A DNA stretch of 64,000 nucleotides from contig NZ_RCZH01000002.1 of assembly GCF_006438875.1 (NCBI RefSeq), positions 35,855-99,854 on the forward strand, given 5' to 3'. The position numbers and the translations under genes were made by a program. This stretch comes from Flavobacterium pectinovorum. Lineage in GTDB: Bacteria > Bacteroidota > Bacteroidia > Flavobacteriales > Flavobacteriaceae. This document shows positions 1-7,254 of the stretch, piece by piece; within the stretch, counting starts at the first letter, position 1, and each line of letters starts with the position of its first letter. The notes under the pieces were generated by a model. The model saw only the letters and a list, made by a program, of their open reading frames with translations. It ran no database searches and was not told the origin of the DNA.

Positions 1-21
1 AGCCTTTTTGGAAAAAAATAA
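1..21 (+). CDS. Possible 3' end of an upstream gene (partial)
   Basis: Reading frame 1 from the first base gives six codons (SLFGKK) and then TAA at 19-21. The dense rightward packing of the element makes a gene end here plausible, but seven codons cannot prove it. No function can be assigned. Confidence 0.25.
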   Translation, partial: SLFGKK

Positions 22-32
22 GAATCAAAGAT

Positions 33-476
33 GTGAGCTTAAAAAATGTGGTTAAGGTTACTAAAGGTGTTTTACCAATTGCTACAAGTCTTATACCTGT
101 TGTGGGTAATGCGGGATCAGGTCTTTTGTCTAAAGTCCTGAAAAATTCAAATGGTTCGGCAAGTTTTGTAGGTCGAATTGCCAACAATGCGACAACACTT
201 TCAAAAAGCACAGTAGGAAAAGCAATTGTAAATACGATTAAAAGCAATGCACGACCACAAGTGCAAGCCGTAAGTAGCTTGAAACCTGCGCCAGTTGTAG
301 TAAACCCAACATCTAATACAGATCAAAACGATCAGCCTGTAGGTGATTTAACACCAGTTACCCCTGCAATGGCTTCGGAACTTTTGCAAAGCCCTAAAAA
401 AGATAATACTGCTTTATATGCTGTTGGTGCGGTTGCTGTATTGGGAGGGATTTATTTAGCAACAAAAAATAGTTAG
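33..476 (+). CDS. Small membrane-anchored provirus protein
   Basis: 147 residues, family not recognised. The N-terminal third has a glycine-rich hydrophobic stretch (residues 13-32, GVLPIATSLIPVVGNAGSG). The middle is polar and proline-rich. The C-terminus (about residues 128-143) is a predicted transmembrane helix, ALYAVGAVAVLGGIYLAT, followed by KNS. The start is GTG at 33, because the ATG at 31 is followed at once by TGA. It is the first of a run of small proteins next to the candidate capsid genes, so a virion-membrane role is possible but inferred. Confidence 0.6.
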   Translation: MSLKNVVKVTKGVLPIATSLIPVVGNAGSGLLSKVLKNSNGSASFVGRIANNATTLSKSTVGKAIVNTIKSNARPQVQAVSSLKPAPVVVNPTSNTDQNDQPVGDLTPVTPAMASELLQSPKKDNTALYAVGAVAVLGGIYLATKNS

Positions 477-494
477 TAATTAAATTAATCAAAA

Positions 495-1118
495 ATGAAT
501 AAAGAAGTAGTAATTATTGGAGGAGGGGTACTAGGCGGTATGGTATCAAATGGAGCAAGTACGTTATTACCTGCATCTGACAGCCCGATTATGAATATTG
601 CCTTAGCGGGTGTTTCCGTGTTTGGGGCAACAAAAGTAAGCGGAACAACAACCAAAGCAAACTTGCTTAAAGGTGCATTGATGGGAAGCGCTGTTGTGCA
701 AATCTTATTGGCAGTTAAAAAAGTTTCAGCCAAAAGTTTAGGCACATCCCTTTCAGGTACAAGCAAATTTTCACAATTCGCAAAAGGTGCTGTTGGTTTG
801 GGTTGTCCTGATGAAAGTGGTTTAAACGGTCAGTTTGTTGGGGCAGACGGTCAACTTTATCAATTTGACGAGCAAGGCTTAAACGGTCAATTTGTTGGGG
901 CAGACGGGCAACTTTATCAGTATGACGAGCAAGGTTTAAACGGTCAGTTTATGGACGAAGCAGGAAATGTTTTCGAATTGGTAGACGATGGTTTACATGG
1001 AGCCGAGGAAGACCTTTATTTAGAAAACGGATTAAATGGAGCGGAACAAGTTTACGGAGAAGAAAATGGATTAAATGCTCCTGAAACAGAAATCTACAAC
1101 GAACTGTACCAACAATAA
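495..1118 (+). CDS. Membrane protein with six C-terminal GLNG-type repeats
   Basis: 207 residues. The N-terminal half is Gly/Ala-rich and hydrophobic (IIGGGVLGGMVSNGAS, then SPIMNIALAGVSVFGATK), suggesting two or more membrane-associated segments. From about residue 115 the chain changes to acidic repeats: two nearly identical 19-residue units and one diverged unit beginning GLNGQF, then three shorter units beginning GLHG, GLNG and GLNA. The DNA of the first two units is also nearly identical (about 828-950), so this is a recent duplication. A GLNG motif also occurs in the element's ATPase. Function unknown; a structural membrane protein is plausible. Confidence 0.65.
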   Translation: MNKEVVIIGGGVLGGMVSNGASTLLPASDSPIMNIALAGVSVFGATKVSGTTTKANLLKGALMGSAVVQILLAVKKVSAKSLGTSLSGTSKFSQFAKGAVGLGCPDESGLNGQFVGADGQLYQFDEQGLNGQFVGADGQLYQYDEQGLNGQFMDEAGNVFELVDDGLHGAEEDLYLENGLNGAEQVYGEENGLNAPETEIYNELYQQ

Positions 1119-1177
1119 AAATCAGCAAGGCTCAGAACTTGTATTAAAAATCAATCATCAATCAAAAAACAATTAAA

Positions 1178-1738
1178 ATGAGAAATCAACAATTAGCTTC
1201 TGCAACTGCAACAATTAAAGCCAAAGCAACCGCAGGAATCCCAAGAATAGGAAATGTAGCCCTGACCGATAAAACGCTTTATTTAAACGTTGCAATCAAA
1301 GGACAAGGTGGAACTGTCGATATTATCGACGTGAATACAAAACGTGAGGTAGGAATTACCAATTTAGACGGTAACAAATTAAACTCTGGACGTGATTATG
1401 TTATTGATGGCGTTAGAGTTTTGGTTGATTCAGCTTCAAAAGCAGACATTAAAACGTCAACATGGGTTCCTGCCAATGGAACAAATCTTGATCCGGCATT
1501 TTTAAATGCAGAATTCAGATTAAAACAAGAAGGAAATGTGCTTATTGATATGCCAATTACTGATCTTTCAGGAGAAGGTGATATTCACAATTTGTTCAGA
1601 GCAATTTCAACTTCTCCGCTTTTGCGTTCAAACTTAGAGTTTGAAATGGAAATTGAATACCCTAAAGGTGTTCCAGTTGACAATGTAACAGCTCATAACG
1701 TTCGTTTTGAATTCAGAGCAACGCAAGCCAAACTATAA
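1178..1738 (+). CDS. Candidate major capsid protein (beta-rich, 186 aa)
   Basis: 186 residues, no signal peptide or membrane helix. After an Ala/Thr-rich N-terminus (LASATATIKAKATAG) the sequence alternates short hydrophobic strands and polar turns, as in beta-sandwich proteins. A helical-looking patch (GDIHNLFRAISTS, about residues 137-149) comes before the last strands. It lies among small membrane-protein genes and is followed directly by a strong terminator (1763-1799), an arrangement often seen after highly expressed capsid genes. I do not recognise the family from sequence. The capsid assignment is inference from position, composition and terminator, and a single jelly-roll fold is only a guess. 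Confidence 0.45.
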   Translation: MRNQQLASATATIKAKATAGIPRIGNVALTDKTLYLNVAIKGQGGTVDIIDVNTKREVGITNLDGNKLNSGRDYVIDGVRVLVDSASKADIKTSTWVPANGTNLDPAFLNAEFRLKQEGNVLIDMPITDLSGEGDIHNLFRAISTSPLLRSNLEFEMEIEYPKGVPVDNVTAHNVRFEFRATQAKL

Positions 1739-1762
1739 TCAAACAAAATTTTTTCTAAATCT

Positions 1763-1799
1763 AAAAAAGCCGTAAAACGTAAAGGTTACGGCTTTTTTT
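1763..1799 (+). terminator. Strong intrinsic terminator after the candidate capsid gene
   Basis: Stem AAAAAAGCCGTAA / TTACGGCTTTTTTT with a loop of about 10 nt and a U-rich tail. It lies 24 bases after the stop of the 186-aa gene and 14 before the next start, so it should reduce read-through. Confidence 0.85.
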
Positions 1800-1813
1800 A
1801 AATAATCAATAAA

Positions 1814-2176
1814 ATGGCAGTAAGAGAAAAAGTAATCAATTTGGTGTTAGCAGTCGGACAAACAGAAGTCGATTTCACAACCGCACTGGATTCAGGTTTT
1901 ATCCTTGGCGCAGAATTACACACCAATCATATAAATGTAGATAACTACGCTGAATTTGGAATTTTTGATGATAGTGGTGTAGCCTTTTCAAAACCGACAC
2001 CAATCGATCATTGGAAACGTAGAGAGGGTTCAGGTTTTGCCGATAGTTACAAACCGTTGTTATTTGAAACGGAACACAAAACTTTTCAATTCAAAGTAAA
2101 AACCAAAGTACCTGTTATAAAAGAAACCTATTTCGCTTTGATTTTGATGTACAAAATTAAACCTGAATGTAAATAA
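1814..2176 (+). CDS. Beta-rich provirus protein, possible minor capsid or spike
   Basis: 120 residues, no signal peptide or helix. Alternating strands throughout (VINLVLAVGQTEVDF, TFQFKVKTKVPVIK, TYFALILMYKIK) suggest a small beta-barrel or jelly-roll. It starts 14 nt after the terminator that follows the candidate capsid gene and is 11 nt from the next gene, so it opens a new transcriptional block. Two small beta-rich proteins next to each other recall viruses with two single-jelly-roll capsid proteins (Sphaerolipoviridae-type). No motif proves this. Confidence 0.5.
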   Translation: MAVREKVINLVLAVGQTEVDFTTALDSGFILGAELHTNHINVDNYAEFGIFDDSGVAFSKPTPIDHWKRREGSGFADSYKPLLFETEHKTFQFKVKTKVPVIKETYFALILMYKIKPECK

Positions 2177-2187
2177 ATCACGATCAA

Positions 2188-2496
2188 ATGACACAAGGCA
2201 TTATTACTAAAATTACAGGAGTTGTTTTTTTAAAACTAAAAGAAGATAAAGAAATATCGGTCGATAATGTGACTACTCTGCAAGTTAGAAATAACGGTGT
2301 TGTTAGTGTCTTTGTCAATGAATTCGAAATCGCAAGCAAAGAAACTTTTGTTCTGGTTACTCCCGATGGGTCGCAATCCAAAATCGATTTAAGCATTCGG
2401 TTTGGCGATACGGAATCAGGAGATTTTCAAAATTCAAGTTGGAATAAAAGAGAGTTAGATATTATTTATAAAAAGACATTGAGATGCAAGAATTAG
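2188..2496 (+). CDS. Small beta-rich provirus protein
   Basis: 102 residues, not recognised. Hydrophobic strands separated by charged turns (GIITKITGVVFLKLK, VVSVFVNEFEIAS, ETFVLVTPDGS) point to an all-beta fold; there is no membrane helix. Its last 13 nt overlap the next gene, so the two are probably translationally coupled. A vertex, spike or head-fibre role is possible from position only. Confidence 0.5.
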   Translation: MTQGIITKITGVVFLKLKEDKEISVDNVTTLQVRNNGVVSVFVNEFEIASKETFVLVTPDGSQSKIDLSIRFGDTESGDFQNSSWNKRELDIIYKKTLRCKN

Positions 2497-3248
2497 ACAA
2501 CCTGATAGAGAAATTAAATACCGATAAATATTCGGCTGTTTCGGTTTTTGATTTAAAAGCAGACAGATGGATTTTTAGAAATAAATCACATCAGGAAATT
2601 AAGAATGATTTTGAAAGTGCCGAAGATTTCTTTGAAGATATTTTTGCAAAAGGACATCGAAATTTAAACCTGACTTTGAAGCGTAAAAACGGAAGCACTT
2701 ATAAAATTGACGGTGAGCCTTTCGATGTGAATTTTTCAACTCAGAACAAACCGCAGGTTGTGGAAGTTCAGCAGGCAAAACCAGTTCAGACACCCGATAT
2801 TTTCTCTAATTCATTTGGTCTTGGCACTCTTGATGTTATGAATTTAATGGTTGCCAAAAATGATGCATCCCGACTACACACAGAAAACGAGTTTTTGAAA
2901 TCCGAGAATAAGGAAATCAAAAAAAAGTATGAAGATATCAGGGAAGAACAATTGGCTTCTAAATATGATGTCAATAAAAGTAAAGGCACTCAGGAAATGT
3001 TAATGGGGGCAATTCAACAATTACCAACCCTGATCAGTTTTGTGAAAGGCGTTCCTGCTGTCGGGCTTTCCGCACCAGTTGAAACCTTTGAAAGCGAAGT
3101 AAAACAACATTTTGCAATGACTTTGCAACACCTTGACGATACTGTTGTAGGAGTTCTGAACAGCATTAACAAAGGGCTTAACAACAATAATGAGTTTTCG
3201 GAAGAATTAGCACAACTATTAAAAAAATACCATTTATGGGAAGCGTAA
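2484..3248 (+). CDS. Coiled-coil provirus protein with a hydrophobic C-terminal patch
   Basis: 254 residues, family not recognised. The N-terminal domain (1-80) is mixed alpha/beta. A linker follows (80-105), then a heptad-like charged coiled coil (about 130-160, TENEFLKSENKEIKKKYEDI) and an amphipathic or membrane-associating stretch (MLMGAIQQLPTLISFVKGVP). The C-terminus is helical. It overlaps both neighbours by 13 nt, so it lies inside one operon. Assembly or scaffold-like roles would fit the coiled coil, but this is inference. Confidence 0.55.
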   Translation: MQELDNLIEKLNTDKYSAVSVFDLKADRWIFRNKSHQEIKNDFESAEDFFEDIFAKGHRNLNLTLKRKNGSTYKIDGEPFDVNFSTQNKPQVVEVQQAKPVQTPDIFSNSFGLGTLDVMNLMVAKNDASRLHTENEFLKSENKEIKKKYEDIREEQLASKYDVNKSKGTQEMLMGAIQQLPTLISFVKGVPAVGLSAPVETFESEVKQHFAMTLQHLDDTVVGVLNSINKGLNNNNEFSEELAQLLKKYHLWEA

Positions 3249-3439
3249 ACACCCCAATTCAAATTGAAGTAAAAACGGCAAATCTTTTTGCAAGAGAAGC
3301 CAAAACAAAAGCTTTGACAGATTTAGCACAGCTTGATAATGATGTGCTTTTAAAACTGGCGGAACTCTCAAAAAGTCCAAAAGCCATTGAGCAGTTAAAA
3401 ACCAATTTTCCCATGATTAAAGGTTTTTTGTCTAATTAA
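3236..3439 (+). CDS. Small helical provirus protein
   Basis: 67 residues, highly charged and predicted all-helical (ANLFAREAKTKALTDLAQLD, then KAIEQLKTNFPMIKGF). It starts 13 nt inside the preceding gene and ends 12 nt before the next, which supports it as a real coupled gene. Not recognised. Confidence 0.5.
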   Translation: MGSVNTPIQIEVKTANLFAREAKTKALTDLAQLDNDVLLKLAELSKSPKAIEQLKTNFPMIKGFLSN

Positions 3440-3451
3440 AAACCTTACACA

Positions 3452-3931
3452 ATGAAGCAAAAAGGTCTAAGAAATCCCGCAGTTATTGCCAGTGTTTTAA
3501 CAAGTCCACAGGGGCAAAAGATGATCGGAAAATCACAAGAAAAAACCGAAAAAGCAATCAGTACAGGATTTACATTTTTAAAGGTTTTGCTTGTGGGTGG
3601 AATCGTTGCAGTGATCTATTTTAAATTCTTAAAAGGATTTACCAAGATAAAAGAAGATACCCGCTACAAACCAAGTAATATTAATGTTACCCAAGCAAGA
3701 GCGAGAGCCGAAGCCATCTACACTGCTTTACTGGGATTTGGAGCAAATTACAGCGCTGTTGAAAACAACCTAACAGGACTTAATCACAACGGATTTATTC
3801 GGGTGTACAATGAGTTTGGAGAGCGTCGAAGTGCAACACTCAGTAAAATGAATTTGGTGGAATGGCTACAGGATCAGTTCAAAGAGGATGATATAGCCAA
3901 ATTAAGATTTTTAATAAAAGGATTTTTCTAA
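3452..3931 (+). CDS. Single-pass membrane protein with an annexin-like C-terminal domain
   Basis: 159 residues. A basic N-terminus is followed by one membrane helix (about residues 45-62, FLKVLLVGGIVAVIYFKFL). The C-terminal 85 residues are helical: an A-E-A-I-Y-T-A-L-L-G segment, an F-I-R-V-Y-N-E-F-G segment, then a W-L-x-D-Q-F segment ending in L-R-F-L. The next gene has the same layout, so the two look like diverged paralogues. The pattern recalls one annexin repeat, but weakly. The stop shares one base with the next start. Probably a virion or cell-membrane protein. Confidence 0.55.
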   Translation: MKQKGLRNPAVIASVLTSPQGQKMIGKSQEKTEKAISTGFTFLKVLLVGGIVAVIYFKFLKGFTKIKEDTRYKPSNINVTQARARAEAIYTALLGFGANYSAVENNLTGLNHNGFIRVYNEFGERRSATLSKMNLVEWLQDQFKEDDIAKLRFLIKGFF

Positions 3932-4359
3932 TGATGACAACAAAGAAAAAGATAGTTATAGTAACCGCCTCAGTGGTTATTTTAGGTTTGGGAGTTTACT
4001 TTTTGACCAGAACCAATTCAAACGGAAAATCTGTTTTAGGTGGCAATAAAAAGTATATCGATGAAGGTGACATTAATACGGTTCCTGCTTTTTCTGCCAG
4101 TCAAAAAGTAGCCTTATTGTACGATGCCATGAATCGCTACAATGGTACAGATGAAACCTTGATTTTTGAAACTCTAACAGGAGTAACACAGGCACAATTT
4201 GGACTTATTAATAAGGCATTCGGGCTAAAAAATTACAATCGTTTATTAGGTTATAATACCATCGGAGGCACAAAATTACCTTTGAAAACTTGGCTAAAAG
4301 AAGAACTTAACGATTCGGAATACAGCCTTCTTAGAAAAAAATTCCCGCTCTATTTATAA
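3931..4359 (+). CDS. Single-pass membrane protein with an annexin-like repeat
   Basis: 142 residues. The N-terminal helix (residues 7-25, IVIVTASVVILGLGVYFLT) is followed by a linker and a C-terminal helical domain. That domain holds GTDETLIFETL (about residues 70-80), then QAQFGLINKAFG and LKTWLKEELNDSEYSLLRKKF. This order (G-T-D-E, I-F-x-x-L, Y/F-G, L-x-x-x-L) is close to the annexin repeat consensus. It is a likely paralogue of the preceding gene and overlaps it by one base (taATG). Whether it binds membrane or calcium cannot be told. Start at 3931; a second ATG lies at 3934. Confidence 0.55.
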   Translation: MMTTKKKIVIVTASVVILGLGVYFLTRTNSNGKSVLGGNKKYIDEGDINTVPAFSASQKVALLYDAMNRYNGTDETLIFETLTGVTQAQFGLINKAFGLKNYNRLLGYNTIGGTKLPLKTWLKEELNDSEYSLLRKKFPLYL

Positions 4360-4363
4360 ACTC

Positions 4364-4432
4364 AAATGTAGATTTTTTTGCGTGCCTGGAAAAACTGCAG
4401 CTGCGGATCTGAGCAAAAAAAATCTACAATTT
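4364..4432. repeat. Long-stem hairpin H1 of the element-specific family
   Basis: Left arm AAATGTAGATTTTTTTGC (4364-4381) pairs with right arm GCAAAAAAAATCTACAATTT (4413-4432). The loop of about 31 nt contains CTGGAAAAACTGCAG and GGATCTGA. It fills the only gap between 4359 and 4446. The same arms recur at 8388, 12312, 12396 and 12484. Confidence 0.85.
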
Positions 4433-4445
4433 AAAACAGGAAAGT

Positions 4446-5075
4446 ATGAAATTGAAAAATGAAGATAAGTTATTGATAGGAGGCGGAATAGTTGCGTTAG
4501 GAACAATTGGATTTCTATACTGGCAAAAAAAGAAAAAAGAAAAAGACAATGATCTGCTCTTAGATGATATTCCCGAACCGCCAAATGTTATAGATAATCC
4601 TACCCCACAAGCAGGGGCATCTTTAGACAGAAACAAAGTGTTGTCAAAAGGTAGCAAAGGTCTTGAAGTAAGAGAATTGCAAAGGCTTTTAGGGGTTAAC
4701 GTTGACGGAGATTTTGGAGCAAACACCCTAAAGGCTTTGCAAAGTAAAAAAGGAGTTGTAAAGATTAGTTTAGCCAGTTACATTACTACTAAACCCGTTG
4801 TAAACAAAGTAATCAATGCTATTCCGACGGCGCTTGTTGTTCCTAAAGTCGGTCAGAAATTAATGGCAAACATGGATAAGGTTAGTCTTTTCAATGCCAA
4901 GAGAACCGCAAGCGGGGTTTATTTCAATGACGGTACAAAACCCTTTTTTAAAAACTCCCTTAATTATGGTCAGTACATCGGAACTTTTGTAGCTTCTAAA
5001 TTAGGCGGGCAATATTTAATCAAACGTGACAATGTTTACTATTTCGTAAACGCAAATGCGGTAAAAGCGTATTAA
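4446..5075 (+). CDS. Membrane-anchored peptidoglycan-binding domain protein
   Basis: 209 residues. N-terminal membrane helix at residues 9-26, then a KKKKEK stop-transfer run and a proline-rich linker. Residues 67-103 match a PG_binding_1 domain: LSKGSKGLEVRELQRLLG followed by VDGDFGANTLKALQ, with the usual D-G-x-F-G turn. The C-terminal 90 residues are beta-rich and may be SH3-like. It opens the lysis-type block (33-aa peptide, GH19, holin, spanin). A virion protein that docks on or locally opens the cell wall would fit, as would an accessory to the lysozyme. Confidence 0.7.
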   Translation: MKLKNEDKLLIGGGIVALGTIGFLYWQKKKKEKDNDLLLDDIPEPPNVIDNPTPQAGASLDRNKVLSKGSKGLEVRELQRLLGVNVDGDFGANTLKALQSKKGVVKISLASYITTKPVVNKVINAIPTALVVPKVGQKLMANMDKVSLFNAKRTASGVYFNDGTKPFFKNSLNYGQYIGTFVASKLGGQYLIKRDNVYYFVNANAVKAY

Positions 5076-5076
5076 A

Positions 5077-5178
5077 ATGCCAACAACGACACAATCAACC
5101 TTAATGATAAGCGCACTAGCAGTACTGGCAATTGTACTGTTATTGCCGAAATCTGAACCTAAAAAAGTGATATTATAA
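5077..5178 (+). CDS. 33-residue single-helix membrane peptide
   Basis: A short gene with one membrane helix (SALAVLAIVLLLP, residues 12-24) and a short basic tail (KSEPKKVIL). ATG at 5077 follows the previous stop by one base. Its TAA shares one base with the ATG of the GH19 gene at 5178. This exact end-to-end packing supports it as a real gene. Small virion membrane peptides and holin-like pinholins have this form; I cannot choose between them. Confidence 0.6.
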   Translation: MPTTTQSTLMISALAVLAIVLLLPKSEPKKVIL

Positions 5179-5876
5179 TGAGTTTCATTTTAGACAATAG
5201 CAATGTATTTTTAAAAGCATTTTTAAAATATAACATCAATAATCCGCTGAGAATTGCGCATTATTTAGCACAACTTTCCCACGAATCGGGGAATTTTACA
5301 AGGCTTGTAGAAAACCTGAATTACACCCCTGAGGGACTTGCAAGTACAAGTCCATTTAATAGCCGTATGACCGTTGTACAAAGGAATCTTTACGGGCGTA
5401 CGGCTTCACATCCCGCCAATCAAATAATGATCGCCAATATTGGGTATGCCAATTCAAACGGTAACGGAAATGTTGCCAGTGGTGACGGTTGGAGATTTAG
5501 AGGACGTGGTTTGATTCAGCTTACAGGAAGAGCCAATTACGAAGCCTACAAAAAGTACTCGGGATATGATGTTGTTACTAATCCTGATCTGCTTTTGCAG
5601 GTCGGTATTGCCATTGATTGTGCAGCTTGGTTTTTTTCTGTTTATAAAGACCTTAATTCTTTGGCAGATGCCAATTTAATTACCAAGATCACACAGAAGA
5701 TCAACGGCAAAACCAATGGATTAGCCGACAGAATAAGCAAGTTTAAATTTTACAAAGCTCAAAACATCACCATTGAGTTATTAAAAAAAAAAGCGAAACC
5801 CTTACCTAATTTTAACAGTATCCGCACTTACGCTTTTAATTGGCTATCACCTTTTAACAACACGAAACAATCATGA
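5178..5876 (+). CDS. GH19-family endolysin (chitinase-like lysozyme)
   Basis: 232 residues, full length for phage-type GH19 lysozymes. The catalytic region reads AQLSHESGNFTRLVENLNY, with candidate catalytic Glu36 and Glu45. The conserved FRGRGLIQLTGRANYEAY stretch follows (about residues 108-127). There is no signal peptide, so release would depend on the holin-like neighbour. These enzymes cut the glycan backbone of peptidoglycan. The gene overlaps the next by 4 nt, forming a lysis cassette. Confidence 0.9.
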   Translation: MSFILDNSNVFLKAFLKYNINNPLRIAHYLAQLSHESGNFTRLVENLNYTPEGLASTSPFNSRMTVVQRNLYGRTASHPANQIMIANIGYANSNGNGNVASGDGWRFRGRGLIQLTGRANYEAYKKYSGYDVVTNPDLLLQVGIAIDCAAWFFSVYKDLNSLADANLITKITQKINGKTNGLADRISKFKFYKAQNITIELLKKKAKPLPNFNSIRTYAFNWLSPFNNTKQS

Positions 5877-6208
5877 GAGAACTATTATTTGAGTTGAAAA
5901 TTTGGAGAGATTACATTTTACTGGGGATAGTTATCCTAATGGGAATATTTACCAAAATCTACAATGCCACACAAAAAGGAAAAAAGGCAACACTTAGTTA
6001 CATTTTAGCCGAGGGGATTGTTAGTGTTTTTGTTGCTATTTCAGTTTATGTTATCACAAGTGAGTTTTTAAATCTTAGCAAATTTTTGACTTTCGTGCTT
6101 TGTGCGTGGGGCGGTTCGCTTAGTACTTTAATCCATAGTGAAGTCGAGCAATTAATAAGTAGTTTTTTCAACGGACTAAAAATTTTAATCAAAACAAAAC
6201 TAAAATAA
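5873..6208 (+). CDS. Holin-like membrane protein
   Basis: 111 residues with three hydrophobic segments (about 14-30, 44-63, 68-83) and a positively charged C-terminal end (LKILIKTKLK). Size, topology and position directly after the GH19 endolysin, with a 4-nt overlap, match class I/III phage holins; the layout recalls the LydA/Phage_holin_3 type. It would form the inner-membrane holes that release the endolysin. The exact family is uncertain. Confidence 0.65.
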   Translation: MRELLFELKIWRDYILLGIVILMGIFTKIYNATQKGKKATLSYILAEGIVSVFVAISVYVITSEFLNLSKFLTFVLCAWGGSLSTLIHSEVEQLISSFFNGLKILIKTKLK

Positions 6209-6762
6209 TGAAAACAAATCTATATCATCATGACCCATTTAAAGGATTTTTAAGAATCCTGTTCATACTCTTACTTTCTTGGTCACTGGCGTTTGTATTT
6301 TCCCGCTGTAGTTCAAAAAAACCTAATCCGGTGCATACCATCGAACGCAGTGTAGAACATAAAACTGACAGTGTAAAAACTACTGAAATAAATCGGGCAA
6401 TTTTAGACAGCCTTATTGTAAAAGTGGCAAAGGTCAAAACAGCAAAACCCGAATGTGACAGTATTACTCAGGCAACACTCGATCAGGTTTTAAGGCAACT
6501 CAACAGTTATAAAAAATCAGGAAGCAACGAAGCAAGTGTTCGGTACGATGAAGCCCTAAAACAAATTGTAGTGCTTCTTAAACAAGCTGAGACAAAAGCG
6601 CAAATCACCTCTGTAAATAAAGTAGAAAAGGAAAAAGAAAAGGAAGTAGAACCCATTATTATAAGGGAAAAGTACATCCCTGCATGGGTTAAAATATTTG
6701 CTTTTATCGGAGGTTTAGCAATCCTGTTTTTGGGTTGGAGAATTGGTAGAATTTTCATTTAA
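6208..6762 (+). CDS. Unimolecular-spanin-like lipoprotein
   Basis: 184 residues. Residues 15-33 are a lipoprotein-type signal (ILLLSWSLAFVFSRC, Cys in a lipobox-like context). A long charged helical region follows (about 45-150), then a C-terminal membrane helix (VKIFAFIGGLAILFLGW). An outer-membrane lipid anchor at one end and an inner-membrane helix at the other is the architecture of u-spanins such as T1 gp11, which fuse the two membranes in the last lysis step. It follows endolysin and holin directly (one shared base). The lipobox is not perfect, so a two-helix membrane protein is the alternative. Confidence 0.55.
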   Translation: MKTNLYHHDPFKGFLRILFILLLSWSLAFVFSRCSSKKPNPVHTIERSVEHKTDSVKTTEINRAILDSLIVKVAKVKTAKPECDSITQATLDQVLRQLNSYKKSGSNEASVRYDEALKQIVVLLKQAETKAQITSVNKVEKEKEKEVEPIIIREKYIPAWVKIFAFIGGLAILFLGWRIGRIFI

Positions 6763-6773
6763 AAAATTAGAAA

Positions 6774-7250
6774 ATGAGCGTTAAAAAAATAATTATCGGA
6801 GCGGGAATAGTTGCAATTGCAGGTTATTTTTTTATTGAATACAAAGTACAGAAGATCATTGAAAGATTTCAATTTGTAAAAATTTATCCAACTGCGATAA
6901 AGAAATTCAATATCAAATGGAATGAAGGATCTCCTTTTGTGACGTTTAATTTGGATATAAAATTAGTCAATCCAACATCGGAGGTTTTCTCGGCTAAGAT
7001 TGTAGCTGTTAAACTCAAGAGAATTATATTTTACGATAAAAACAATATTCTTTTAGGTACTGCAACGGTAAACACGGATGCTATAACTATTCCCGCCAAT
7101 GGAAGCACAACGCTTTTCGATATTCCAATTCAGTTAGAACTTAAAACGATTGCCAGTACAATTATATCAGCAATTCAAAACAGTTTTAATTTAAAAGACA
7201 TTAGAATTGAAAGCGTCGTAAGCATTTTAGGCACTGAACATAAAATTTAA
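6774..7250 (+). CDS. LEA14/WHy-type domain protein with N-terminal anchor
   Basis: 158 residues. N-terminal helix at residues 5-22 (IIIGAGIVAIAGYFFIEY). The rest resembles an LEA type 2 / WHy beta-sandwich: VTFNLDIKLVNPTSEVFS with the typical N-P-T, then paired strands and PANGSTTLFDIPIQLEL. In bacteria such domains occur in exported stress-linked proteins. In this element a membrane-anchored virion protein is possible. It lies 11 nt after the spanin-like gene and 4 nt before the ATPase gene. Confidence 0.6.
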   Translation: MSVKKIIIGAGIVAIAGYFFIEYKVQKIIERFQFVKIYPTAIKKFNIKWNEGSPFVTFNLDIKLVNPTSEVFSAKIVAVKLKRIIFYDKNNILLGTATVNTDAITIPANGSTTLFDIPIQLELKTIASTIISAIQNSFNLKDIRIESVVSILGTEHKI

Positions 7251-7254
7251 TTCC

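Noticed and set aside
485..766. Minus-strand open frame opposite the GLNG-repeat protein
   Set aside because: Shadow of the clear plus-strand gene 495-1118, which fits the gene packing.
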